64,000 nucleotides of DNA from JACPFJ01 sp041738275 (GTDB taxonomy: Bacteria > Desulfobacterota > Desulfuromonadia > Geobacterales > Pseudopelobacteraceae). The position numbers and the translations under genes were made by a program. The stretch spans positions 1 to 64,000 of the forward strand of contig JBGSQD010000114.1 of NCBI GenBank assembly GCA_041738275.1. The letters run 5' to 3'. Below the pieces are notes generated by a model, which saw nothing but the letters and a program-made list of their open reading frames with translations, ran no database searches and was not told the origin of the DNA. How positions within the stretch are numbered: the first letter of the stretch is position 1; the number at the start of each line of letters is the position of its first letter. Positions 15,915-24,749 of the stretch are shown here, piece by piece.

Positions 15915-17285
15915 ATGTATATCCGCGATACGATAGCGGCAGTCAGCACACCAACCGGAAATGGCGGAATCGGTATTGTCCGGGTGACTGGTATCCAAGC
16001 GGCGGCCATTGGCGACACTATTTTTAAACCTGTAAAGAACGGTGGCCTTATCAGCCACCGTTTTTATTTTGGCACGGTCTGTGATCCGCAGTCGAATGAG
16101 CCGGTTGACGAGGCCATGGCTGTGCTTATGCGCGCCCCCCGCTCCTATACCCGTGAGGACGTGCTTGAGCTGCACTGCCATGGAGGTATGCTGGTGGTTG
16201 AGCGGGTACTGGCGCTTACGCTGCAATGCGGTGCCCGTCTGGCCGAGCCGGGTGAATTCACCAGACGCGCCTTTCTCAATGGCAGGATCGACCTGGTTCA
16301 GGCCGAGGCGGTCATGGATATCATCGGTTCCCAGACCGAGGCTGCCCTGCGTCTGGCACAGCACCAGCGTGAAGGCGCCCTCTCAAAACGTATCTCCGAG
16401 GCGCGGGCGCTTTTGCTGACGTCCTTGGCATTGCTTGAGGCATACATCGATTTTCCCGAGGATGACCTGGGTGAGACCGACACCACGACCATCACCTCCA
16501 CTGTGGGCAGTGCCCAGGCCATCATTTCCGCTCTGCTGGCTGGCTTTGATCAGGGGCGTATCTTACGTGAAGGGATTTCGGTGCTGATCATCGGCAAGCC
16601 CAATGCCGGTAAGTCGAGCTTGCTTAATCGGCTGCTCAATGAAAATCGCGCGATTGTGACCCATTTCCCCGGCACAACCCGTGACATCATTGAAGAAGCG
16701 GTCAACCTGGGCGGTCTTCCGGTCAGACTGCTGGATACGGCAGGTATTCGGCACACCGATGACCTGGCCGAGCAGGAGGGGATCAATCGCGCCCTGGGGA
16801 AGATCCCGCTGGCGGACCTGGTTCTGTTCGTATGCGATGCCTCGCGACCCTTTGATCATGAGGACCAGCTTATTCTAGACTCGCTGTCTGCGAGCAGGGT
16901 TATTGCGGTGCTCAATAAGAGCGACCTGCCCAGCTCCTTTCAGCCACCGGCAGTTTTTGCCGATATGAAGATAGTGCCGATCTCTGCCAGTTCCGGCGAT
17001 GGCGTTGAGACGCTAAAAGAAACCGTGCGCCAGGCTTTCCTCCGCGATACTCCCCTGGACAGTCGAGAGTTTGTAGCCATCTCCCGCGCTCGACATCGGG
17101 ATGCCCTGACCACTGCCGGGTGTGCGCTGGATCGCGTAACCTACGGTCTTGCATCCGGTCTTGAACTGGAACTATTGACCATAGACCTGAGGGATGCCCT
17201 ATCAGCGGTTGGGTCTGTAACCGGCGAGACCACAAGCGATGAAGTTCTGGACCTGATTTTCTCATCATTTTGCATCGGGAAATAG
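15915..17285 (+). CDS. mnmE: tRNA modification GTPase MnmE
   Basis: A 456-residue GTPase that, with MnmG, makes 5-carboxymethylaminomethyl or related groups on wobble uridine 34. The N-terminal formyl-folate-binding domain is residues 1-118; the G domain is inserted in the helical domain with G1 GKPNAGKSS, G2 GTTRDI, G3 DTAG and G4 NKSD; the conserved C-terminal cysteine is in FCIGK. It sits 23 bases after yidC and precedes mnmG, its partner subunit. Confidence 0.97.
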   Translation: MYIRDTIAAVSTPTGNGGIGIVRVTGIQAAAIGDTIFKPVKNGGLISHRFYFGTVCDPQSNEPVDEAMAVLMRAPRSYTREDVLELHCHGGMLVVERVLALTLQCGARLAEPGEFTRRAFLNGRIDLVQAEAVMDIIGSQTEAALRLAQHQREGALSKRISEARALLLTSLALLEAYIDFPEDDLGETDTTTITSTVGSAQAIISALLAGFDQGRILREGISVLIIGKPNAGKSSLLNRLLNENRAIVTHFPGTTRDIIEEAVNLGGLPVRLLDTAGIRHTDDLAEQEGINRALGKIPLADLVLFVCDASRPFDHEDQLILDSLSASRVIAVLNKSDLPSSFQPPAVFADMKIVPISASSGDGVETLKETVRQAFLRDTPLDSREFVAISRARHRDALTTAGCALDRVTYGLASGLELELLTIDLRDALSAVGSVTGETTSDEVLDLIFSSFCIGK

Positions 17286-17289
17286 GGAG

Positions 17290-17305
17290 TGTTTCACGTG
17301 AAACC
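17290..17305. promoter_or_regulatory. parS: parS-like centromere site 1
   Basis: TGTTTCACGTGAAACC, matching 15 of 16 positions of the parS palindrome bound by ParB. It lies between mnmE and mnmG, about 4 kb from the probable origin. Confidence 0.8.
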
Positions 17306-17323
17306 ATCGGGTGAGAAATACCT

Positions 17324-19210
17324 ATGATGACCTATGAGCAACAATATGATGTGATTGTGGTTGGTTCCGGCCATGCCGGCTGTGAAGCGGCCCTGGCTTC
17401 TGCCCGCATTGGCTGCCCTACCCTGCTGCTGACCATCAACCTCGATGCTATCGCCTTGATGTCCTGCAACCCTTCCATTGGCGGCTTGGCCAAGGGACAC
17501 CTGGTCAAGGAGATCGACGCCCTGGGCGGCGAGGTGGCCCGGAATATCGACGCCACCGGGATTCAATTCCGGATACTCAATACGCGCAAGGGACCGGCTG
17601 TGCGCGCTTCCCGAGCCCAGGCCGACAAGCAGCTTTACCGTCTGCGCATGAAAAGGATCCTGGAACAGCAGGATAATCTGCACCTCAAGCAAGGAGAGGT
17701 GACTGCACTTTACATGGAGGGCAATGAGCTGCGAGGGGTCGATACCCGCTCTGGGATCCGTTTCCTTGGCAAGACAATTATTCTTACTACCGGCACCTTT
17801 ATGCGCGGGCTGATCCATATCGGCCTCAATCACTACCCTGGTGGTCGCGCAGGCGACCTCCCCTCAATCGGTCTCTCGGACCAGCTAAAGGCCATAGGTT
17901 TTGAGGTGGGCCGACTCAAGACAGGTACGCCAGCCCGTCTCGACGGCCGCACCATAGACTTTTCGCGTCTGGAAGCCCAGCACGGCGACAATCCGCCGAT
18001 GCCCTTCTCGTTTTCTACCAATCGCATCACCATGCCGCAGGTGCCCTGCCATATTGCCTACACTAACCCACGCTCCCACGATATCATCCGTTCCGGACTC
18101 GACCGGTCACCGCTTTACTCCGGTATTATCGAGGGTGTTGGTCCCCGCTACTGCCCCTCCATTGAAGACAAGGTTGTGCGCTTTCCCGATAAGGAGCGTC
18201 ATCAAACCTTTATCGAACCGGAGGGATTGGAGACGGTCGAGGTGTATCCCAGCGGCATGTCCACTTCACTGCCGATCGATATTCAGATAGCCTTCTACCG
18301 CTCCATCGAAGCCCTGGAACGGGTAGAGATCATGCGGCCTGCCTACGCTATCGAGTATGATTATGTTGATCCGATCCAGCTGCATGCATCGCTGGAGACC
18401 AAGAACATTCGCAATCTTTACCACGCCGGGCAGATCAACGGTACTTCCGGATATGAAGAAGCCGCCGGCCAGGGCCTCATGGCAGGCATAAACGCCGCTT
18501 TAAGGGTCAAGGGGCGGGACCCTTTGGTGTTAGGCCGGAGCGAGGCTTATCTGGGGGTGATGATCGACGATCTGGTAACACTCGGAGCCAAAGAGCCGTA
18601 TCGTATGTTCACATCGCGCGCTGAGTATCGTCTGCTTTTACGCGAGGACAATGCTGATCTGCGCCTGCGCGAAAAAGGACATGACATCGGGCTTGTTTCC
18701 GAAGAAACCTACTGTGCATTTGTGCGGAAACGCGACATGATTGTTGCCGAGCAGGCGCGCATCAGTACCACCCGATTGACCATGGATTCTGAGCAGCAAG
18801 AGGTGCTTTCGCGCTTTGGTGTCTCAGACATTCAAAAGGGGACCACGCTGGAGCATCTGCTCAGACGACCGGAGATGACCTATAAGGAGCTGTCTGATTT
18901 AGACACTGTTTCACGTGAAACACCACTGGATATTCGTGAGCAGGTTGAGATTCAAATCAAGTACCAGGGTTATATAGAACGACAACAGGAGCAGGTGGAT
19001 AGGGCTTGCAAGCTGGAGGGTACCTGTTTGCCGGAGATGCTGGATTATTATTCAATCACAGGCTTGACCAACGAGGTTCGTGAAAAATTGACCAGATTTC
19101 GTCCGGACACGCTGGGACAGGCGTCACGGATTCAGGGTATAACGCCTGCCGCTATTTCTGTGCTGGCAATTGCGCTCAAGGCAAATGCCTGGAAGATGCT
19201 AGTTAGATGA
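17324..19210 (+). CDS. mnmG: tRNA uridine-5-carboxymethylaminomethyl modification enzyme MnmG (GidA)
   Basis: The 628-residue FAD enzyme partner of MnmE. The FAD-binding motif is VVGSGHAGCEAALASARIG near the N-terminus; MSCNPSIGGLAKGHLVKEID and NGTSGYEEAAGQGLMAGINA are strong family blocks. The helical C-terminal domain binds MnmE and tRNA. A perfect parS sequence is embedded in the coding region near the 3' third and encodes VSRET, so the site is maintained inside a reading frame. Confidence 0.97.
   Translation: MMTYEQQYDVIVVGSGHAGCEAALASARIGCPTLLLTINLDAIALMSCNPSIGGLAKGHLVKEIDALGGEVARNIDATGIQFRILNTRKGPAVRASRAQADKQLYRLRMKRILEQQDNLHLKQGEVTALYMEGNELRGVDTRSGIRFLGKTIILTTGTFMRGLIHIGLNHYPGGRAGDLPSIGLSDQLKAIGFEVGRLKTGTPARLDGRTIDFSRLEAQHGDNPPMPFSFSTNRITMPQVPCHIAYTNPRSHDIIRSGLDRSPLYSGIIEGVGPRYCPSIEDKVVRFPDKERHQTFIEPEGLETVEVYPSGMSTSLPIDIQIAFYRSIEALERVEIMRPAYAIEYDYVDPIQLHASLETKNIRNLYHAGQINGTSGYEEAAGQGLMAGINAALRVKGRDPLVLGRSEAYLGVMIDDLVTLGAKEPYRMFTSRAEYRLLLREDNADLRLREKGHDIGLVSEETYCAFVRKRDMIVAEQARISTTRLTMDSEQQEVLSRFGVSDIQKGTTLEHLLRRPEMTYKELSDLDTVSRETPLDIREQVEIQIKYQGYIERQQEQVDRACKLEGTCLPEMLDYYSITGLTNEVREKLTRFRPDTLGQASRIQGITPAAISVLAIALKANAWKMLVR
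18907..18922. promoter_or_regulatory. parS: parS centromere site 2 (inside mnmG)
   Basis: TGTTTCACGTGAAACA, a full 16-base match to the parS palindrome, located inside mnmG, 1.6 kb from the first site. Confidence 0.88.
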
Positions 19211-19229
19211 GTACATTGTCGGAGGGATT

Positions 19230-19883
19230 GTGATTGGCTGCATGCTTGAGAGTAAAGCAAAAGAAATGGGCCTGGTACTTTCTGATGAAAGTATCCAGGC
19301 CTTTGAGTTGTATGTTGGTGAACTGAAAAAATGGAACCGCAAGGTAAACCTGACAGCAATAACTGCTGATGCGGAGATTGTTGATAAGCATATAATTGAT
19401 TCTCTGGTCTTTGCCACATATGTTCATGACGGAGAAAGCGTTCTTGATATCGGTTCCGGTGCAGGTCTGCCTGCTATCCCACTGAAAATAGTCAAGCCAA
19501 TGGTCTCGGTAGTTTCTGTTGATTCGGTCGGAAAGAAGATTCTTTTTCAGCGTCATGTGACCCGTCTGTTGAAAATTCATACTTTTGAAGCTCTGCATAC
19601 CCGAATAGAGAATATGCCGAAGTGCGATACACGTAGATTTGATGTTATAACATCACGGGCATTCTCGCAACTTGATCTGTTCGTATCTTTGGCTGCACCG
19701 TTGCTTGCCTCGGGTGGACGCATGATTGCCATGAAGGGGCCGTCGGCAATTGAAGAGATGAAAAAAAGCGAGGAACTTCTCTTCAATCTTGGTTTTGTAA
19801 TATCTGAGGTTCATTCATATAAATTGCCGTCTAACGCAGGAGAACGGAACCTTGTCGTCATCAAGCCTTGTGAAAGGCCTTAA
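19230..19883 (+). CDS. rsmG: 16S rRNA (guanine-N7) methyltransferase RsmG (GidB)
   Basis: A 217-residue SAM methyltransferase that methylates G527 of 16S rRNA. Motifs: WNRKVNLTAI near the N-terminus, the SAM site VLDIGSGAGLPAIPLKI, SRAFSQLDLF and the final VVIKP. GTG 19230 is chosen because GGAGG sits 5-6 bases upstream. In most relatives parA and parB follow this gene; here an unrelated lipoprotein gene follows after a 230-base spacer. Confidence 0.95.
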   Translation: MIGCMLESKAKEMGLVLSDESIQAFELYVGELKKWNRKVNLTAITADAEIVDKHIIDSLVFATYVHDGESVLDIGSGAGLPAIPLKIVKPMVSVVSVDSVGKKILFQRHVTRLLKIHTFEALHTRIENMPKCDTRRFDVITSRAFSQLDLFVSLAAPLLASGGRMIAMKGPSAIEEMKKSEELLFNLGFVISEVHSYKLPSNAGERNLVVIKPCERP

Positions 19884-19994
19884 AATGGGCATTCGCGAGC
19901 AAAGGCAAAAATAACGGCTTCTGGGGCGGGAACAGCTTCTGCCCAATACTGCGGCCAGGTTTTTGCTTCGCTGAGAATCCTGGGCAAAATTCAG

Positions 19995-20024
19995 GCGTTT
20001 TATCCGGGAATACCGGTAAAACGC
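19995..20024 (+). terminator. Hairpin after rsmG
   Basis: GCGTTTTATCCGG pairs with CCGGTAAAACGC around a 5-base loop, with one bulged base. No clear T run follows, so termination is tentative. I see nothing else in 19884-20107 except the ribosome site of the next gene. Confidence 0.4.
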
Positions 20025-20113
20025 TGATTTCACCATAGAATGAAGTTGCAGAGCAGTCGAATCTGAACTAAAGTGTCTAATCAGGCAGTAAATTCTATCA
20101 GGGGACGTTGGCA

Positions 20114-20839
20114 ATGAAAAAAATCATTTGCAGCTTGCTGATTGCTGCGCATATTTCCGCCTGCGCTACCTATGAAGGTAAGCCGGTATCTTTCAGGCCG
20201 CCTCAAGATTACAGCAACTCTCAAGATGCCTATGGTTTGATGGTTGGCGCCCTGGCTTTTTCAGATCGAAAGGTGGCCGAGGAGGCCTTTGGATTTGATG
20301 TTCGTGCTGCCGGAATCTTGCCGGTTCAGGTGTCACTGGACAATAAAAGCGGCCAAGGTGTAGAGGTTGTTGCCGGGCAAACCTTCCTGATTGATTCTTC
20401 CGATCGTTACTGGAAGGTCCTCACCAACCGTGAGACCGTTGAAAGGGTTGATAAAGCGACCGCATCGGGAGCCATTGTAAAAGAAGCCGGCAAGGGTGCT
20501 GCTTTCGGCGCTGCAGCAGGTGCGTTGTTTGGGCTGGCGATCGGCATCGTATCCGGCCGCGAAGTAGGTTCATCAGTGCTGAAGGGAGGGGTCCTGGGCG
20601 GTGCTGGCGGTGCCGTGATCGGTGGTGCTGGAAAGGCCGGTGATGAACGGGGGCGTGAGCACAAGATTGCCGAGGATGTACGCGAAAAAGGACTTGAAGG
20701 CAAGTATATGTCTGCGAATTCCCTGGCAAGCGGTTTCGTCTATTTTCCTGGCGAGGCGGAAACGCCAAAAGAGATGCGTCTGCAGATCAGATTCCGTGAT
20801 ACCGGCAGATTGAAGACACTCAATCTGAAGTTCAAGTAA
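20114..20839 (+). CDS. Lipoprotein with glycine-zipper segment
   Basis: A 241-residue predicted lipoprotein: a short hydrophobic signal ending in the lipobox ISAC, so Cys17 (from ATG 20114) would be lipidated. The middle carries a glycine zipper (GAAFGAAAGALFGLAIGIV, then GGVLGGAGGAVIGGAG), a membrane-interacting segment found in outer membrane lipoproteins. The C-terminal 40 residues look like a small beta domain (MRLQIRFRDTGRLKTLNLKFK). GGGGA precedes the chosen start; the frame also allows TTG 20108. Specific function is unknown. It ends one base before ybgC. Confidence 0.75.
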   Translation: MKKIICSLLIAAHISACATYEGKPVSFRPPQDYSNSQDAYGLMVGALAFSDRKVAEEAFGFDVRAAGILPVQVSLDNKSGQGVEVVAGQTFLIDSSDRYWKVLTNRETVERVDKATASGAIVKEAGKGAAFGAAAGALFGLAIGIVSGREVGSSVLKGGVLGGAGGAVIGGAGKAGDERGREHKIAEDVREKGLEGKYMSANSLASGFVYFPGEAETPKEMRLQIRFRDTGRLKTLNLKFK

Positions 20840-20840
20840 C

Positions 20841-21245
20841 ATGGAACTGCGAGTGTATTACGAGGATACGGATGCAGCCGGAGTGGTATACCACGCCAAT
20901 TACCTCAAATACTTCGAGCGGGCTCGTACCGAGTACCTGCGCGAACGTGATCTTTGCGTCTCTTTGCTTGCTGCGTCAGGTTATGTCTTTCCAGTGGTGC
21001 GGATGGAGATCGATTTCAAGGCGCCTGCGCTGCATGATGACCTTCTGCAGATTGTCACAATTCCGGAGCGTGTCACAGGTTCCTCGTTGATGTTTCAGCA
21101 ACAGGCCATCAGGCTGATCGACTGCAAGCTGCTGGTGGATTCCAGAGTGACTCTGGCCTGCATCGGGCCGAACCACAGAGCGCGGCGTATCCCGAGCTCT
21201 GTCAGGCAGCTGCTGGAGACGGAGTGCAAACAGTCGGCATTATGA
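20841..21245 (+). CDS. ybgC: Acyl-CoA thioesterase, YbgC family
   Basis: A 134-residue hot-dog-fold thioesterase (4-hydroxybenzoyl-CoA thioesterase family). The catalytic block DTDAAGVVYHANYLKYFERA includes the nucleophilic Asp and conserved His/Tyr. YbgC is usually tied to the tol-pal operon; here tol-pal lies 35 kb away, so the link is broken. The stop overlaps the ATG of the next gene (ATGA), implying coupled translation. Confidence 0.9.
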   Translation: MELRVYYEDTDAAGVVYHANYLKYFERARTEYLRERDLCVSLLAASGYVFPVVRMEIDFKAPALHDDLLQIVTIPERVTGSSLMFQQQAIRLIDCKLLVDSRVTLACIGPNHRARRIPSSVRQLLETECKQSAL

Positions 21246-22366
21246 GCGGAGCCGGTGAGTGGATAACGGTTGTGACGTCCCTATTGCTGGGACTTGCGGC
21301 CGGTTTTGTCATGCACCGCTCCGATTTCTGCCTGGCAGGCATGCTGCGCGATCTGTTTCTCTTCCGCAGTATCTTCAAGCTGCGAATCCTGTTGCTGACG
21401 GTTCTGGCGACAATGGTGCTGGTCGAGCTCGCACGTCAGACCGTATTAATTTCCCTTTTCCCTTATCCCGGCTTTGGCACTTCAGGCTTGGCCAACGTAA
21501 TCGGCGGGATGATTTTCGGTGTGGGGATGGTGCTGGCCGGTGGGTGTGTTGCCGGGACTCTTTACAAAATGGGGTCGGGAAAGGTCGTCAGTGCCGTTGC
21601 CTTTGCAGGACTGATTGTGGGAAGCGTACTATATGCAGAGTTCCATCCCGTGTGGAAATCATTTGCCGACAAGATGCTCATCCTGCCCGGCAAAGTGACT
21701 CTGGCCCAGACATTGGGCATGCAGCAAGGAATGGTCATCTCTGTTGTTGCGCTGCTCCTGGCAATTCCGCTGATCTTCTGGTGGCGTGGTGGAAAACTGG
21801 TCAGAAGCTCCGCAGCCGATGGCTATCTGCAGCCCTGGAAGGCCGGCTTGATGCTTGCGCTGCTTGTGACGCTCTCCGTGCTGATCATCGGCATCCCTCT
21901 GGGTATCACCACCAGTTATGCCAAGGCAGGCGCCTGGATTGTCAATTTGATAGCTCCGTGGCATGCCGATGTGCTGAGCTACTTCAAGGCACGGGCCTTT
22001 GATTATCCGAACCGGCTGTTGGGAATTACCTACTGCGGCGGCCCGGGGCCGGCCTTCGACGCCATCAGCCTGATTCAATTCCCTTTGATAGGCGGGATCA
22101 TTGCTGGCGGATTTATTTCGGTCCGATTATTGGGTGAATTCAGAATACATGCCAATGTACCGATTCCCCAGTATTTATCGGGATTCATCGGCGGTGTTCT
22201 AATGGGTCTGGCTTCACGTATGGCACCTTCCTGCAATATTTGGCATATACTGGGCGGTATGCCTATCCTGGCGCTACAGAGTATCTTCTTTGTTGCCGGG
22301 TTACTGCCGGGTGCCTGGATTGGCAGCAGATTGCTCACCGGAATTGTTCTTAAAGAAACACACTGA
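21242..22366 (+). CDS. YeeE/YedE family transporter (sulfur or selenium compound uptake)
   Basis: A 374-residue integral membrane protein with about nine to ten hydrophobic segments. The two internal repeats carry the family's Cys-containing motifs: GGCVAGTLYKMGSGKVVS in the first half and APSCNIWHILGG in the second. YeeE imports thiosulfate in E. coli and YedE is proposed for selenium. A TusA-like protein is encoded next, the same pairing as yeeE-yeeD. The second motif differs from the usual GGCNIG, so substrate may differ. The start ATG 21242 overlaps the ybgC stop; the frame reaches 21224. Confidence 0.85.
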   Translation: MSGAGEWITVVTSLLLGLAAGFVMHRSDFCLAGMLRDLFLFRSIFKLRILLLTVLATMVLVELARQTVLISLFPYPGFGTSGLANVIGGMIFGVGMVLAGGCVAGTLYKMGSGKVVSAVAFAGLIVGSVLYAEFHPVWKSFADKMLILPGKVTLAQTLGMQQGMVISVVALLLAIPLIFWWRGGKLVRSSAADGYLQPWKAGLMLALLVTLSVLIIGIPLGITTSYAKAGAWIVNLIAPWHADVLSYFKARAFDYPNRLLGITYCGGPGPAFDAISLIQFPLIGGIIAGGFISVRLLGEFRIHANVPIPQYLSGFIGGVLMGLASRMAPSCNIWHILGGMPILALQSIFFVAGLLPGAWIGSRLLTGIVLKETH

Positions 22367-22415
22367 AAGGAACTATCCGCTTTGCATTACAGAGACCGGA
22401 TAGGTATAAAATCAT

Positions 22416-22679
22416 ATGGAAGTAAAAGAAATAGATATGCGCGGTCAGATTTGCCCCTCATCACTGCTTACGGCTCTGCGTGAGATTAACGCCAATAAAA
22501 CCGCACTGAGGTCTGGCCTCCTCATGCTTTCGTTCCTGTCTGACAACCGCGATTCTACTGCCACTATCCCCGAATCCGCAGCAAATATGGGATATGGAGT
22601 CAGCGTTGTCAAGGAGGATGACTCTTACCGCATTGATGTCTTTGCACAGCCAACCGAAATGGAAATAAGAAATTCATGA
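22416..22679 (+). CDS. TusA/SirA/YedF-like sulfur carrier
   Basis: An 87-residue protein with the TusA core DMRGQICPSSLL; the Cys is the persulfide-carrying residue. Paired with the upstream YeeE-like permease, it probably accepts sulfur (or selenium) brought in by that transporter. The C-terminal sequence differs from E. coli TusA, as is common in YeeD-type partners. Its stop overlaps the next start (ATGA). Confidence 0.85.
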   Translation: MEVKEIDMRGQICPSSLLTALREINANKTALRSGLLMLSFLSDNRDSTATIPESAANMGYGVSVVKEDDSYRIDVFAQPTEMEIRNS

Positions 22680-23686
22680 AGGCATTTATCAGTAAACTTC
22701 TGGGTGATACCGAAGAAACACAACTTGTAAGCGAAAACAGATTTCTCAGAGAACAGCAGTTTAAACAGGTAGAGTATATTCGCAGGAAGACCAATCAATT
22801 GCTGATGCTTATGGGAACGTTGCCGATCCGTCCGGAAGAGCTCGATGATGATACCCTGATTGAGACGGATCCAATCGGAACGGTTGCAGATGCTTTTGCC
22901 CAGATTCTTGAGCATGAAAAAGAGCTCAATGAGCGCTTGCGTATGGCTCATGACGAGATCCAGGCCATCCTGTCATCAATTGGTGTCGGTATCCTGCTTC
23001 TTGACAGCAGTATGCAGATTCAGATGTACAACCAGAAAATAGTCGAACTCTTTCCCCTGAATAAAGATTCCTTGATCGGCCAGACCTGTTGTCAAGCTGT
23101 ATGCGGGACCTCTACCCTTCCTGCCGATTGTACCTTCACACGTATAATGGAAACCCGTCGCCCCTATCATCAGAGCGATTGGGTACAATCAGGAAGGCAC
23201 TTTGATGTTGCCGGCGTACCGATAAAAAACCGCTTCGGCGAGGTCACCCATGTGGTGCTGGCTTACACGGAAACCACCAGCCGCGTTGAAACCGAGCGCA
23301 GGTTGCGCGAACGTGAGCAGATATGCCTCGATGTTTTTGAAAATATCAGTGATGTTGTACAGTGTGTTACGCCTGATGGTTCCTTTCTGTTTGTCAACCG
23401 GGCCTGGCGTGAGTTGCTGGGATATCTGCCGCACGAAATCAGCGCCCTGAAGTTTTGGAATATCATTGCCCCGGAATGTCGTAAAGAGTGTATGGAACAC
23501 TTTGACATCCTCATGCATGGCGAACGCCTGGAGGATGTACGCACCTGTTTGTTGAGCAAAGATGGACAGGAGATAGCGGTGGCAGGGCAGATAAACTGCA
23601 GCTTCTCCAATGGCAAGCCGATTGCGACCTTTGGCTTGTTCCGCCAGCTGGAAGCTGGACATGAAACGCCCCAGGCAAAATCATGA
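22676..23686 (+). CDS. PAS-domain sensor protein without output domain
   Basis: A 336-residue soluble protein. An N-terminal coiled coil (about 15-100) leads into a PAS domain (ILSSIGVGILLLDSSMQIQMYNQKIVELF, shown here only in part), then a second PAS domain starting near FENISDVVQCVTPDG. The first PAS carries clustered cysteines (QTCCQAVCG followed by a Cys eight residues later), suggesting a metal or redox centre. No kinase, GGDEF or DNA-binding domain follows. It overlaps both neighbours by ATGA, sitting between the sulfur carrier and mqnC. A redox-sensing role is inference. The run above is shortened to ILSSIGVGILLLDSS. Confidence 0.7.
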   Translation: MKAFISKLLGDTEETQLVSENRFLREQQFKQVEYIRRKTNQLLMLMGTLPIRPEELDDDTLIETDPIGTVADAFAQILEHEKELNERLRMAHDEIQAILSSIGVGILLLDSSMQIQMYNQKIVELFPLNKDSLIGQTCCQAVCGTSTLPADCTFTRIMETRRPYHQSDWVQSGRHFDVAGVPIKNRFGEVTHVVLAYTETTSRVETERRLREREQICLDVFENISDVVQCVTPDGSFLFVNRAWRELLGYLPHEISALKFWNIIAPECRKECMEHFDILMHGERLEDVRTCLLSKDGQEIAVAGQINCSFSNGKPIATFGLFRQLEAGHETPQAKS

Positions 23687-24747
23687 TGGCTGCTGCTCCG
23701 GAAATAGCGGGTGCCGGCCTGCGCATCGAGCGGGAAGAAGCCCTCGGATTGCTGGTTGATGGAGATCTGCTTGCCATGGGCAAGGCTGCCGACAGAATCC
23801 GTCGCAAGTTGCATCCGGAAAATACGGTGACATTCGTTGTCGATCGCAATGTCAACTACACCAATATTTGTGATTCAAAATGTTCCTTCTGTGCCTTCTA
23901 TCGTGATAAGGGCGCGGACGATGCGTATGTGCTTCGTCACGATGATATCTTTGAGAAGATTGCAGAGTTGGTTGATCAGGGAGGAACCCAGCTCCTCATG
24001 CAGGGGGGCCTCAATCCAGACCTGAAGATCGGTTTTTTTGAAGATCTGTTCCGTGAGATCAAGGCGCGTTTCCCCTTGGTACAGAACCATTCCCTTTCAC
24101 CGGCCGAAGTCACCAGCATCGCTTCTAATTCCGGTCTGTTGCCGAAGGAGGCCCTGCTGCGGCTCAAGAACGCCGGACTTGACTCCATCCCTGGGGGCGG
24201 GGCTGAGATCCTGGTGGACGAGGTGCGCAGCAGCATCTCTCCCAAAAAGATCGGCTGGCGCCAATGGGCCGATATCATGCTCAAGGCCGCTGCCCTTGGA
24301 ATGCCCACCACGGCAACCATGATGTTCGGCAGCCGGGAACGGGGAGAGGACATCGTGGAACACCTGTTTCGGGTGCGCGAGCTTCAGGACAGTGGCGGTT
24401 CCTTCACGGCCTTTATCCCCTGGACCTATCAGCCGGGTAACACAGAGCTTGGCGGCATCACCGCCTCCGGTGTGGAATACCTCAAGGTGCTGGCGCTGGC
24501 GCGCATCGTGTTGGATAATATTCCCAATATCCAGGCCAGTTGGGTTACCCAAGGGGCCAAAATGGCCCAGGTTGCGCTTTTTTTCGGGGCCAACGACCTG
24601 GGAGGCACAATGTTGGAGGAGAATGTTGTGGCGGCTGCAGGGTGCAGTTTCCGCATGTCTCAGGAAGAAATGATATCCCTTGTACGGGGAGCCGGATTCA
24701 GGGCTGCCCAGCGTACTACCACCTACAGCATCGTCAAGGAGTTTTAG
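23683..24747 (+). CDS. mqnC: Cyclic dehypoxanthinyl futalosine synthase MqnC (radical SAM)
   Basis: A 354-residue radical SAM enzyme that cyclises dehypoxanthine futalosine in the futalosine menaquinone pathway. The cluster motif is CDSKCSFC (Cx3Cx2C), followed by MQGGLNPDLKIGFFEDLF and SIPGGGAEILVDEVR, typical of MqnC. The pathway's other radical SAM gene, mqnE, is at 2041, so the pathway is scattered. Two start codons (ATG ATG at 23683 and 23686) are possible; the first overlaps the preceding stop. Confidence 0.93.
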   Translation: MMAAAPEIAGAGLRIEREEALGLLVDGDLLAMGKAADRIRRKLHPENTVTFVVDRNVNYTNICDSKCSFCAFYRDKGADDAYVLRHDDIFEKIAELVDQGGTQLLMQGGLNPDLKIGFFEDLFREIKARFPLVQNHSLSPAEVTSIASNSGLLPKEALLRLKNAGLDSIPGGGAEILVDEVRSSISPKKIGWRQWADIMLKAAALGMPTTATMMFGSRERGEDIVEHLFRVRELQDSGGSFTAFIPWTYQPGNTELGGITASGVEYLKVLALARIVLDNIPNIQASWVTQGAKMAQVALFFGANDLGGTMLEENVVAAAGCSFRMSQEEMISLVRGAGFRAAQRTTTYSIVKEF

Positions 24748-24749
24748 AT

